Origin: Hymenobacter sp. CRA2
GTDB lineage: Bacteria > Bacteroidota > Bacteroidia > Cytophagales > Hymenobacteraceae
Assembly (NCBI RefSeq): GCF_002007105.1
Contig: NZ_MVBC01000008.1
Coordinates: 1 to 64,000, forward strand
Length of the DNA: 64,000 bases
Direction of reading: 5' to 3'
The first letter of the stretch is position 1, and each line of letters starts with the position of its first letter. The notes beneath the pieces are model-generated. The model searched no databases. It had not been told where the DNA came from and was given only the letters and a program-made list of their open reading frames with translations. Of the stretch, positions 21,300 through 28,922 are shown piece after piece. The position numbers and the translations under genes are program-made.

Positions 21300-22400
21300 A
21301 TGAAACGCCTCGCACTACTACTCTTACTCGGCCTGGCGACGGGCGCACAGGCCCAAACCTCGGCGCTGCCTACCGGCGACGGGCTGCAGGCGGCCTACTA
21401 CAACGGCATCAACTTCGATAAGCTGGTGCTGCGCCGCCGCGACGCGGCCATCGACTTCGACTGGAAAAAAGAGCCGCCTGTGGATGGCTTGGGCTCCGAG
21501 TTCTTCTCGGTGCGCTGGGAGGGGTTTATTCTCGCGCCAGTCACCGGCGAATATGAGTTTTCGACGGTAATGGACGACGGCCTGCGCGTGTGGCTGGGCG
21601 GCAAGCGCATCATCAACGCCTGGCGCGAGCAGGACCACGTGCCCGGCGAAGCGCACCTGCGGCTGGAGGCTGGGCGGTATTACCGCTTGCGCGTCGAGTA
21701 TTTTCAGACCATCCGGGACACCCGCGCCCTGCTGCGCTGGCGCCTGCCCAATGCCTCCGCGCCTGAGCCGGTAAGCGGCGCATATTTCTTTGCCGCCCTG
21801 CCCGCATCGGCCAGGCCCATTGCGCCGCCCGCGCCCAAGGCGGCGCCCGTAGCTGCGCGCCCGCAGCCCCTACCGGCCGAGCGAGTGGCGGCGCGGCCCG
21901 CGGCGGTGAAGGCCCCGGCGCGCAAGCCCGCCCCGCCGCGGCCCCGCCCGGTGCAGCGCGCCGTGGTTCCGGCGGCCGCGCCGGGCCGCGTGCCCACGCC
22001 GCCGGTGGCCCAGGTAGCCGTGCCCACCGACTCGCTACCCGACCTGGCGGCGCTGGTCAAAGGCGAGGCGGTAGCGCTGCGTAACCTGTACTTTGAGCAA
22101 GGGAAGGCGCGCCTGCTGCCTTCCTCGCAACCCGAGCTCAACCGGCTGGTGCGGGTGCTGCAGGCGCAGGCGGCGCTGCGTTTCGAAATAGCGGGCCACA
22201 CCGACAACGTGGGCGACGCCGCACTAAACCAGCAGCTCTCCGAGCAGCGCGCCCGGGTGGTGCGCGCCTACCTGGTCCAGCGCGGCATCGACTCGCTGCG
22301 GCTGACGGCCGTGGGCTACGGCGGCGCCCGCCCCGTGGCCGACAACCGCGACCCGCGGCTGCGTCCGCGCAACCGGCGCGTAGAGCTGGTGGCGCGGTAG
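21300..22400 (+). CDS. PA14-domain OmpA-family outer-membrane/peptidoglycan-binding protein
   Basis: A 366-residue exported protein. The signal peptide (RLALLLLLGLATGAQAQ) is followed by a PA14 domain over about residues 28-150 (GLQAAYYNGINFDKL, SVRWEGFILAPVTGEYEF, DDGLRVWLGGKRIINAW). A Pro/Ala-rich linker of about 80 residues comes next, then a C-terminal OmpA domain with the peptidoglycan-binding motif GHTDNVGDAALNQQLSEQRA and the closing RPRNRRVEL. PA14 modules usually bind carbohydrates, so the protein could tie a surface glycan to the wall. The start is the ATG at 21300 immediately before the signal peptide; the longer frame lacks support. No beta-barrel is present, unlike classical OmpA. 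Confidence 0.9.
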   Translation: MKRLALLLLLGLATGAQAQTSALPTGDGLQAAYYNGINFDKLVLRRRDAAIDFDWKKEPPVDGLGSEFFSVRWEGFILAPVTGEYEFSTVMDDGLRVWLGGKRIINAWREQDHVPGEAHLRLEAGRYYRLRVEYFQTIRDTRALLRWRLPNASAPEPVSGAYFFAALPASARPIAPPAPKAAPVAARPQPLPAERVAARPAAVKAPARKPAPPRPRPVQRAVVPAAAPGRVPTPPVAQVAVPTDSLPDLAALVKGEAVALRNLYFEQGKARLLPSSQPELNRLVRVLQAQAALRFEIAGHTDNVGDAALNQQLSEQRARVVRAYLVQRGIDSLRLTAVGYGGARPVADNRDPRLRPRNRRVELVAR

Positions 22401-22534
22401 CGGGCGTAAGTTGGGGCGTTGTGGTTCCCCGCAGGATACCGGCCGAAGCGCGTTCGGCCGTAACCGCGGGCTCTGGTTGACGGTTAGACTGCCATTGTGC
22501 CCGAAAGCGGGTACTGCTAACCCTTCCGAAATCC

Positions 22535-23668
22535 ATGAGCCACCACACTCCCGTTCTGTTTTCGCCCTACAAGCTGGGCGCCATTGAGCTGCCTAACCGC
22601 CTGGTAATGGCCCCCATGACCCGCAGCCGCGCCACCGAACCCGGCAATGCACCGACGGATTCCGTCGTGCAGTACTACGTGCAGCGCGCCTCGGCCGGCC
22701 TCATCATCACCGAAGGCGCCCAGGTATCGGCGCAGGGCGTGGGCTACATCAATACGCCCGGCATCTACACCGAAGAGCAGGTAGCCGGTTGGAAGCGCGT
22801 AACCGACGCGGTGCACGCCGCCGGCGGCCGCATTTACGTGCAGCTCTGGCACGTAGGCCGCGTGTCGCACCCCTTCTTCCACAACGGCGAGCTGCCCGTC
22901 GGCCCGTCGGCCATCAAGCCGGAAGGTGCCAAGGCCTTCACCGGCCAGGGCTTTGAGGAAGTACCCACGCCGCGCGCCCTCACGCTGGAAGAAATTCCGG
23001 GCGTGGTGGAGCAATTCCGTCAGGCTGCCCGCAACGCCAAAGCCGCCGGTTTTGACGGGGCCGAAATCCACGGCGCCAATGGCTACCTGCTCGACCAGTT
23101 CATCCAAGACGGCTCGAACCAGCGCACCGACGAGTACGGCGGCTCGGTAGAAAACCGCGCCCGCTTCGTGCTGGAAGTAGTGCAGGCCGTCGTCGACGAG
23201 CTGGGTGCCGACCGCGTGGGCATCCGCCTCTCGCCGCAGGGCAGCGCCAGCATTTCCGATTCCGACCCCACGGCCACCTTCAGCTACGTCACCGAGCAGC
23301 TGAACCAGTTCAACCTGGCCTACCTGCACGTGCTCGAGCCCCTGCCCGGCCACCCCATGGCCCGCCCCGATGGCAAGCCCGCCATTGCGCCCGCCCTGCG
23401 TAAGATCTTCAACGGCACCGTCATCCTGAACGGCGGCTACACCCAGGAAACGGCCGAAGCGGCCCTCTCAGCCAACGAGGCCGACCTGATTTCCTTCGGG
23501 GTGCCCTACATTGCCAACCCCGACCTGGTGGAACGCTTCGAGCAAGGCGCCGCGCTGAACCAGCCCGATTTTGCCACTTTCTACGTGCCCGGCGACAAAG
23601 GCTACATCGACTACCCCTCGCTGGCCGAAGCCCAAACGGAAAAGGCTGCCGACTACCAGAGCAACTAA
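22535..23668 (+). CDS. Old Yellow Enzyme family NADH:flavin oxidoreductase / alkene reductase
   Basis: A 377-residue FMN-dependent TIM-barrel enzyme of the NemA/OYE class, which reduces activated alkenes, nitro compounds or quinone-like electrophiles with NAD(P)H. Family motifs are APMTRSRA near residue 27, YVQRASAGLIITEG, YVQLWHVGRVSHP and EIHGANGYLLDQFIQDG (substrate-binding His and Asn). NQRTDEYGGSVENRARF carries the proton-donor Tyr. The length is typical. The start ATG at 22535 is supported by the immediate family-like N-terminus. The gene stands alone and is followed by a terminator. Physiological substrate is unknown; detoxification of electrophiles is the usual role. Confidence 0.93.
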   Translation: MSHHTPVLFSPYKLGAIELPNRLVMAPMTRSRATEPGNAPTDSVVQYYVQRASAGLIITEGAQVSAQGVGYINTPGIYTEEQVAGWKRVTDAVHAAGGRIYVQLWHVGRVSHPFFHNGELPVGPSAIKPEGAKAFTGQGFEEVPTPRALTLEEIPGVVEQFRQAARNAKAAGFDGAEIHGANGYLLDQFIQDGSNQRTDEYGGSVENRARFVLEVVQAVVDELGADRVGIRLSPQGSASISDSDPTATFSYVTEQLNQFNLAYLHVLEPLPGHPMARPDGKPAIAPALRKIFNGTVILNGGYTQETAEAALSANEADLISFGVPYIANPDLVERFEQGAALNQPDFATFYVPGDKGYIDYPSLAEAQTEKAADYQSN

Positions 23669-23714
23669 GGGCGGCTGAATAGCCCGTAGCGGCTGCTGCG
23701 CCCAGCGTGCCCAG

Positions 23715-23749
23715 GCCCCTGTCTTGCTGCGGCGAGGCAGGGGCTTTTT
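23715..23749 (+). terminator. Rho-independent terminator after the OYE gene
   Basis: gcccctgtctt and gaggcaggggc form a stem, immediately followed by ttttt. It lies 47 bases after the stop codon of the flavin oxidoreductase gene. Confidence 0.8.
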
Positions 23750-23844
23750 CGTTGGCGGTAGGGTGCAGGTCACCGCCCGCCCATAGCCGCCGCGGCGCGG
23801 CTTTGCGTATGCAAACTCGACCACACCCCTGACCCCGCCACCCC

Positions 23845-24798
23845 ATGGCCGCCAAGAAACCTGCCGCTTCCAAAGCCGCCGCCCAGCCGGCCGCAAAATC
23901 GACCCGCAAAGCACCTGCCGCCAAAAGCGAAAAGCGCCCGACGGCGGCTGAGATGAAGCAGCACGCCGAAAAACTGCCTTACCCGGCCCGGCAGGCCGAT
24001 ATGAAGCTGCAACCGGCCTCGGACCTGGCTGGCTACCAGCCCGCCGGCAAGCTCAAAGGCAAAATTGCCCTCGTTACTGGGGCCGACTCAGGCATCGGGC
24101 GGGCGGTGGCCGTGGCCTTTGCCATGGAAGGCGCCGACGTAGCCGTGCTCTACAACGAAAACGACGTGGACGCGCAGGAAACGCAACGGTTGGTGGAAGG
24201 GCAAAAGCGCCGCTGCCTGCTGCTGAAGCTGGACGTGCGCGACCCGGAGCAGTGCAAGCAGGCCGTGCGCCGCACCCGTAAGGAGCTGGGCGGGCTGAAC
24301 ATCCTCGTCAACAACGCCGCCTTTCAGATGGCGCAGGAGAAGTTTGAGGATATTTCGGAGGAGCAAATCCGCCGCACCTTCGACACCAACATCCTCGGCT
24401 ACATCTGGATGGCGCAGGCCGCCATTCCGCACCTGCAGAAGGGCGACAGTATCATCTGCACCGGCAGCATCGTGGGCCTGACGGGTATTCCGCTGCTAGT
24501 GGATTATGCCTGCACCAAGTCGGCCATTCATGCCTTGGTGAAAAGCCTGGCGCAGTACCTGGGCGAGCGGGGCATCCGCGTCAACTGCGTGGTGCCGGGC
24601 CCGGTCTGGACGCCCAACATTCCCGGCACCATGCCGCTGGAGGAAATCGAGAAGTTTGGCCATGAAGTAGCCCTGAAACGCCCCGGCCAACCCGAAGAGC
24701 TGGCTCCGGCCTACGTGCTGCTGGCCTCGCAGGACGGCTCCTTCATGACCGGCTCGCTGGTGCACGTAACGGGCGGCAAGCTCAGCAGCGACCAGTAG
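23845..24798 (+). CDS. Short-chain dehydrogenase with Ala/Lys-rich N-terminal tail
   Basis: A 317-residue SDR of the extended YghA / general-stress-protein-39 group, an NAD(P)H-dependent oxidoreductase of unknown substrate. Conserved elements are the cofactor loop TGADSGIGRA (about residue 78), LDVRDPEQ, NNAAFQMA, the catalytic Ser in ICTGSIVG and the YACTK catalytic pair, then VNCVVPGPVWTP. The first 35 residues are unusual, with a low-complexity Ala/Lys/Pro tail (MAAKKPAASKAAAQPAAKS) reminiscent of histone H1-like proteins. This group is often induced by stress. The ATG at 23845 is the first plausible start, so the tail is probably translated. Confidence 0.9.
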   Translation: MAAKKPAASKAAAQPAAKSTRKAPAAKSEKRPTAAEMKQHAEKLPYPARQADMKLQPASDLAGYQPAGKLKGKIALVTGADSGIGRAVAVAFAMEGADVAVLYNENDVDAQETQRLVEGQKRRCLLLKLDVRDPEQCKQAVRRTRKELGGLNILVNNAAFQMAQEKFEDISEEQIRRTFDTNILGYIWMAQAAIPHLQKGDSIICTGSIVGLTGIPLLVDYACTKSAIHALVKSLAQYLGERGIRVNCVVPGPVWTPNIPGTMPLEEIEKFGHEVALKRPGQPEELAPAYVLLASQDGSFMTGSLVHVTGGKLSSDQ

Positions 24799-24949
24799 GG
24801 GGCCGGCCTGGATACGGCCGCAGCCGGCACCTGACCACCCCAGCACAACCTTTCGCCGAGTCAGGTAGTTAGCTCATCATAACTCGGCTACGCCGCGGCT
24901 TCGCGCCGCCTCGATTACCCGCCGACCACACCCGGCTTATTTTACCATT

Positions 24950-25555
24950 ATGCCCGCCGCACCTCAGTATCCCGCCGGCACGGTGCGGGCCTTGCTCGCC
25001 ACCCCGCACGTGAGCGAGCCGACCCGTGCCGCCCTGGAAGCGCGCCTCATGGCGCCCCCGTACACGCCGCAATTCTTCGACGCCGACACCTACGCCCTGC
25101 TGCAGGCCGTGTGCCGCCGCCTGCTGCCCCAGCCCGACCGCCCAACCGATGCCATTGAGCTGGCCGCGGGCATCGACGAGCGGCTGCTGACCGGCCGCGC
25201 CGACGGTTGGCGTTACGACGTGCTGCCGCCCGACCGCGAAGCTTACCGGCTTGGGCTGGGCGGCATTCAGCAAGTGGCGCAGGCGCAGTTTCAGCGCGAC
25301 TTTCTCCGCCTGACGGAGGAAGAACAGGACGCCGTACTCACGGCCGTGCAGAGCGGCAATCCGCCCGGCGACGTCTGGCTGAAGGTGGATGCCGGCCGCT
25401 TTTTCGAAGAGTTGCTGGCCGAGGCCACCATTCTGTATTACTGCCACCCACTGGCCCAGGAAGAAATCGGTTACGTGGGTTCTGCCGACTTACCCGCGTG
25501 GACGCGCATCGGGCTGAACGAGCGGGAAGACCGAGAGCCGGAAGCGGTGGAATAG
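24950..25555 (+). CDS. Gluconate 2-dehydrogenase subunit 3 family protein
   Basis: A 201-residue protein of the gluconate 2-dehydrogenase subunit 3 family, the small subunit of membrane-associated flavin dehydrogenases. Family-like sections are FFDADTYALLQAVCRRLLPQ, where the Leu-Pro-Gln segment is typical, and FFEELLAEATILYYCHPLAQEEIGY near the C-terminus. No Tat signal was seen, whereas many homologues have one. The GMC large subunit is encoded 88 bases downstream on the same strand, which supports a two-subunit dehydrogenase. A cytochrome c subunit, usual in the three-subunit enzymes, is not encoded in this window. Confidence 0.85.
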   Translation: MPAAPQYPAGTVRALLATPHVSEPTRAALEARLMAPPYTPQFFDADTYALLQAVCRRLLPQPDRPTDAIELAAGIDERLLTGRADGWRYDVLPPDREAYRLGLGGIQQVAQAQFQRDFLRLTEEEQDAVLTAVQSGNPPGDVWLKVDAGRFFEELLAEATILYYCHPLAQEEIGYVGSADLPAWTRIGLNEREDREPEAVE

Positions 25556-25556
25556 C

Positions 25557-25625
25557 GAGGTGGTGAAATGGTGAGCTGACGTTACTCCATTTCGCCGTCC
25601 GCCGCTCACTATTTCACCATGTCAC
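25557..25625. repeat. Inverted repeat between the two dehydrogenase subunit genes
   Basis: gaggtggtgaaatggtgagc on the left and gctcactatttcaccatgtcacc on the right form an imperfect inverted repeat. The same ggtgaaatggtga / tcaccatttcac words flank the hairpin at about 11.97-12.10 kb, so this is a second copy of a dispersed element. Confidence 0.65.
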
Positions 25626-25643
25626 CATATCACCTACCACACC

Positions 25644-27329
25644 GTGCCCGACGAAGAAGAGTTATTAGAAGAAAGCGTAGTCAGCCCCGTGCAGCCCGAA
25701 ATCCAGGACCCGCTGCTGCGCGAGCTGCTGCAGAAGGAGCCCGCTGCTGGCAAAATCACCGCGCCCCAGCCCGACAAGCTGCCCGAGCCTGCCGACGAAG
25801 TGGACTGCGTCGTCATCGGTACCGGGGCGGGCGGAGCGCCGCTGCTGGCGCGCCTAGCTATGGCGGGCTTGCGCGTGGTGGCCTTAGAAGCCGGCCCGCG
25901 CCACGAGCCCCGTCGCGACTTTGCCACCGATGAGCAGGCCCAGGCGTTTCTCTTTTGGAACGACGAGCGGCTATCGGCCGGCCGCGACCCGCTGTCCTTC
26001 GGCAACAACAACTCCGGCACCGGCGTGGGCGGCAGCACCCTACACTACACCGCCTACACCCCGCGCGTGCAGCCCGACGACCTGCGCCTGCGCACCGAGT
26101 TCGGCGTGAGCCAGGACTGGCCGTTGAGCTACGACGACCTCGCCCCGTACTACGACGAGCTGGAGTGGCTGCTGGGGGTGTCGGGCCCCTCGCCGTACCC
26201 GTGGGGGCCGGCGCGCCAACGCGGGTACCCGCTGCCGCCGCTGCCGCTCAACGGGGCCGCGCAGCTCATGCAGCGGGCCTGCGAAAAGCTGGGCATCCGC
26301 ACCTCGCCGGCGGCCAACGCGGCCTTGTCGGCGCGCTACTACCAGGAGGGCATTGGCTGGCGCGAGGCGTGCACCAACCGTGGCTTCTGCCAGGCCGGCT
26401 GCTCCAACGGCGCCAAGGCCAGCATGGACGTCACCTTCATCCCGCTGGCCGAGGCCCACGGTGCTGAAGTGCGCGCCGAGTGCTTCGTGACGGAAATTGA
26501 GCGCGACGCCCAGGGCCGCGTGACGGGCGTGGTGTACCAGCAGCACGGCGAAGAGCACCGCCAAAAGTGCCGCACACTCTTCCTCTGCGCTGGCGCCGTG
26601 GAGACGCCACGCTTGCTGTTGCTCAACGAATTGGCCCTGAGCAGCGGGCACGTCGGCCGCAACCTCATGGCCCACCCCGGCCTGCAGCTCTGGGGCACCT
26701 TCGACGAGGTGGTGCGGCCCAACAAAGGCATTCCGGGCGGGCTGATTTCGGAGGACACCCACCGGCCTCGGGACGCGGATTTTGCCGGTGGCTACCTGCT
26801 GCAGAGCATCGGCGTGATGCCCGTGACCTTTGCCAGCCAGGTGGCGCGGGGCCGTGGCCTGTGGGGCCAAGCCCTGCGCGACTACCTGCGGCAGTACAAC
26901 CACGTGGCCGGCATCAACATCCTTGGCGACTGTTTGCCGCACGCCGATAATTTCCTGGAGCTGTCGGAGGAAAAAGACTCCCGCGGCCTGCCCAAGCCGC
27001 GCGTGTACTTCTCGTACCAGGAAAACGAGCAGCGCCTGACCGTCCACGCCGAGCGCATGATGCGCCAAATCTGGGAAGCCGCCGGCGCCCGCGACCTGTG
27101 GACGTTTCCGCGCTCGGCCCACGTCATCGGAACCTGCCGCATGGGCCTGAGCGGCGACGATGCCGTGGTGGATGCCGACGGCCGCTGCTTCGACGTGCCC
27201 AACCTCTACATCTGCGACAATTCCGTATTTCCCAGTGCCCTAAGCGTCAATCCGGCCCTGACCATCATGGCCCTGAGCCTGCGCACCGCCGACCGGTTCC
27301 TGGAAAAGAAACTGCGCCGCGACGCATAA
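25644..27329 (+). CDS. GMC family oxidoreductase (dehydrogenase large subunit)
   Basis: A 561-residue FAD enzyme of the glucose-methanol-choline family, oxidising an alcohol or sugar and passing electrons to the respiratory chain. The FAD-binding motif is VVIGTGAGGAPLLARLA (about residue 53). GMC signatures include NNSGTGVGGSTLHYT, the Cys-rich CTNRGFCQAGCSNGAK and, at the C-terminus, HVIGTCRMG with the active-site His and SVNPALTIMALSLRTADR. The start is GTG at 25644; the nearest ATG (25619) is out of frame. With the subunit-3 gene before it this is likely a membrane-associated gluconate/sugar dehydrogenase. The substrate cannot be read from the sequence. Confidence 0.92.
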   Translation: MPDEEELLEESVVSPVQPEIQDPLLRELLQKEPAAGKITAPQPDKLPEPADEVDCVVIGTGAGGAPLLARLAMAGLRVVALEAGPRHEPRRDFATDEQAQAFLFWNDERLSAGRDPLSFGNNNSGTGVGGSTLHYTAYTPRVQPDDLRLRTEFGVSQDWPLSYDDLAPYYDELEWLLGVSGPSPYPWGPARQRGYPLPPLPLNGAAQLMQRACEKLGIRTSPAANAALSARYYQEGIGWREACTNRGFCQAGCSNGAKASMDVTFIPLAEAHGAEVRAECFVTEIERDAQGRVTGVVYQQHGEEHRQKCRTLFLCAGAVETPRLLLLNELALSSGHVGRNLMAHPGLQLWGTFDEVVRPNKGIPGGLISEDTHRPRDADFAGGYLLQSIGVMPVTFASQVARGRGLWGQALRDYLRQYNHVAGINILGDCLPHADNFLELSEEKDSRGLPKPRVYFSYQENEQRLTVHAERMMRQIWEAAGARDLWTFPRSAHVIGTCRMGLSGDDAVVDADGRCFDVPNLYICDNSVFPSALSVNPALTIMALSLRTADRFLEKKLRRDA

Positions 27330-27335
27330 CCTGCT

Positions 27336-27450
27336 CGTGTCGGGTCATCCTGAGGCGCAAGCCGAAGGACCTTATCGTGCCTGAACGGCAGGCATCAGAG
27401 CTTACTACCTGACGTGAGGAGGCCCTTCGCCTGCGGCTCAGGATGACACG
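27336..27450. repeat. Intergenic inverted repeat, family with a second copy at 43.9 kb
   Basis: The left arm (gtcatcctgaggcgcaagccgaaggaccttat, interrupted here for length) is mirrored by ggcccttcgcctgcggctcaggatgac on the right. The words tcatcctgag and gaaggaccttatc recur in the element at 43903-44006. It lies between the GMC and glycosidase genes and may be transcribed as a hairpin. Confidence 0.7.
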
Positions 27451-27481
27451 ATAAAATACCGCCGCAACCACCACACCACCC

Positions 27482-28819
27482 ATGCCGCAAGACTTTCTTT
27501 CCCTAATCAAGCGCAAGTTCGGCGACGGGCACTACGCCGGCGACGAGTACGGCGGGGCCGCTGGCCACGACGGCCGCGGCCTGCCCACCGGCGCGCCCGG
27601 CAACTTCATGTTTGCCACCGGCATCGAGTGCTCGTACCCCACCATTGATAACGGCCGCACGCGCCGCGACCTGCTGGCCGAAACCGACCACTACGCCCGC
27701 TACAAGGAGGACCTGGGGCTGGTGAAGGAGCTGGGCCTGAAAGTGCTACGCTATAATCTGCCCTACTACCTGATCCACAAGGGGGCCGGGCGCTACGACT
27801 GGGAGTTTGCCGACCTGGCCCTGGCCGAAATTCAGCGCCTGGGCCTCACGCCCATCCTGGATCTGATGCACTTCGGCGTGCCCGACTGGGTGGGCAACTT
27901 CCAGAACCCCGAGCTGCCGGTGCACTTTGCCGAGTACTGCGGGGCGGTGGCCCGGCGCTACCCCTGGGTGCGCTTCTACACGCCCGTCAACGAAATCTAC
28001 GTGACGGCCCGCGCCTCCGCCAAGGACGGCATCTGGAACGAGCAGCTCCAGGATGACCGGGCCTTTATCACGGCCATGAAGCACGCGGCGGCGGCCAGCA
28101 TCATGGGCACCCAGCAAATTGCCCAGCACCGCCCCGATTGCGTCATCGTGCAAAGCGAATCGGCCGAGTACATCCACGAGATGCGCGCCGTGCCCTCCGA
28201 GGAAATCAAGCTCATCAACCAGCTGCGCTTCCTCTCGCTGGATTTGCTCTACGCCCACCCGCTCGATTCGCGGGTGCTGATGTACTGCCTCGACAACGGC
28301 CTGACGCGGCAGGAGCTGGACTGGTTTATGGCCGGCGAGCCGCCCGGCTACCAGATCATGGGCAACGACTACTACGGCCGCAACGAGCGAATCGTGAAGC
28401 CCGACGGCAACTGGTGCTCGGCCGAGGACGTGCTGGGCTGGTACACCATGACGCGCCAGTACTACGAGCGGTACCGCAAGCCCGTGATGCACACCGAAAC
28501 CAACACCTTCAACAAGCAGGACGCCGAGTGCTGGCTCTGGAAGCAGTGGGTCAACGTGATGCGCATCCGGCAAGACGGTGTGCCCGTCGTCGGCTTCACG
28601 TGGTATTCGCTGCTCGATCAGCTCGATTGGGACATCAGCCTGGCCGAAAAGCGCATGTCCGTCAACGCCTGCGGCCTCTACGACCTCGACCGGAAAATCA
28701 GGGCTGTGGGCGAGAGCTACAAGATGATGATCCGCGAGTTTGGGCAGATTACCATGGTGCCCCACGGCGAGCTGTTCGAAATAACGCCCCGCCCGGCCGC
28801 GCTGAAAGTAGACGTGTAA
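27482..28819 (+). CDS. Family 1 glycosyl hydrolase (beta-glucosidase-like)
   Basis: A 445-residue cytoplasmic (beta/alpha)8-barrel enzyme. The GH1 hallmarks are FATGIECSYPT near the N-terminus, the acid/base Glu in TPVNEIY (Glu about residue 171) and the nucleophile Glu in HTETNT (about residue 339), followed by GFTWYSLLDQLDWD. It is somewhat divergent from typical GH1 enzymes: TPVNEIY replaces the common TxNEP and HTETN replaces xTENG. Substrate specificity is therefore uncertain. The start ATG at 27482 follows directly after the repeat element. It is bounded downstream by a bidirectional terminator. No transporter or regulator is adjacent. Confidence 0.88.
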   Translation: MPQDFLSLIKRKFGDGHYAGDEYGGAAGHDGRGLPTGAPGNFMFATGIECSYPTIDNGRTRRDLLAETDHYARYKEDLGLVKELGLKVLRYNLPYYLIHKGAGRYDWEFADLALAEIQRLGLTPILDLMHFGVPDWVGNFQNPELPVHFAEYCGAVARRYPWVRFYTPVNEIYVTARASAKDGIWNEQLQDDRAFITAMKHAAAASIMGTQQIAQHRPDCVIVQSESAEYIHEMRAVPSEEIKLINQLRFLSLDLLYAHPLDSRVLMYCLDNGLTRQELDWFMAGEPPGYQIMGNDYYGRNERIVKPDGNWCSAEDVLGWYTMTRQYYERYRKPVMHTETNTFNKQDAECWLWKQWVNVMRIRQDGVPVVGFTWYSLLDQLDWDISLAEKRMSVNACGLYDLDRKIRAVGESYKMMIREFGQITMVPHGELFEITPRPAALKVDV

Positions 28820-28844
28820 GTCAGCTACCCAGGTGTTATTGAGC

Positions 28845-28879
28845 AAAAAAGCCCGGCTCCTCGCGGAGTCGGGCTTTTT
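28845..28879. terminator. Bidirectional terminator between glycosidase and T9SS protein genes
   Basis: The sequence aaaaaagcccggctcc-tcgc-ggagtcgggcttttt is a near-perfect hairpin with an A-run on one side and a T-run on the other. It can stop both converging transcripts. Confidence 0.88.
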
Positions 28880-28922
28880 GTTGGCAACCCGGGCGGGCCA
28901 GCCGCCGGGCGAGTAAGCTGGC

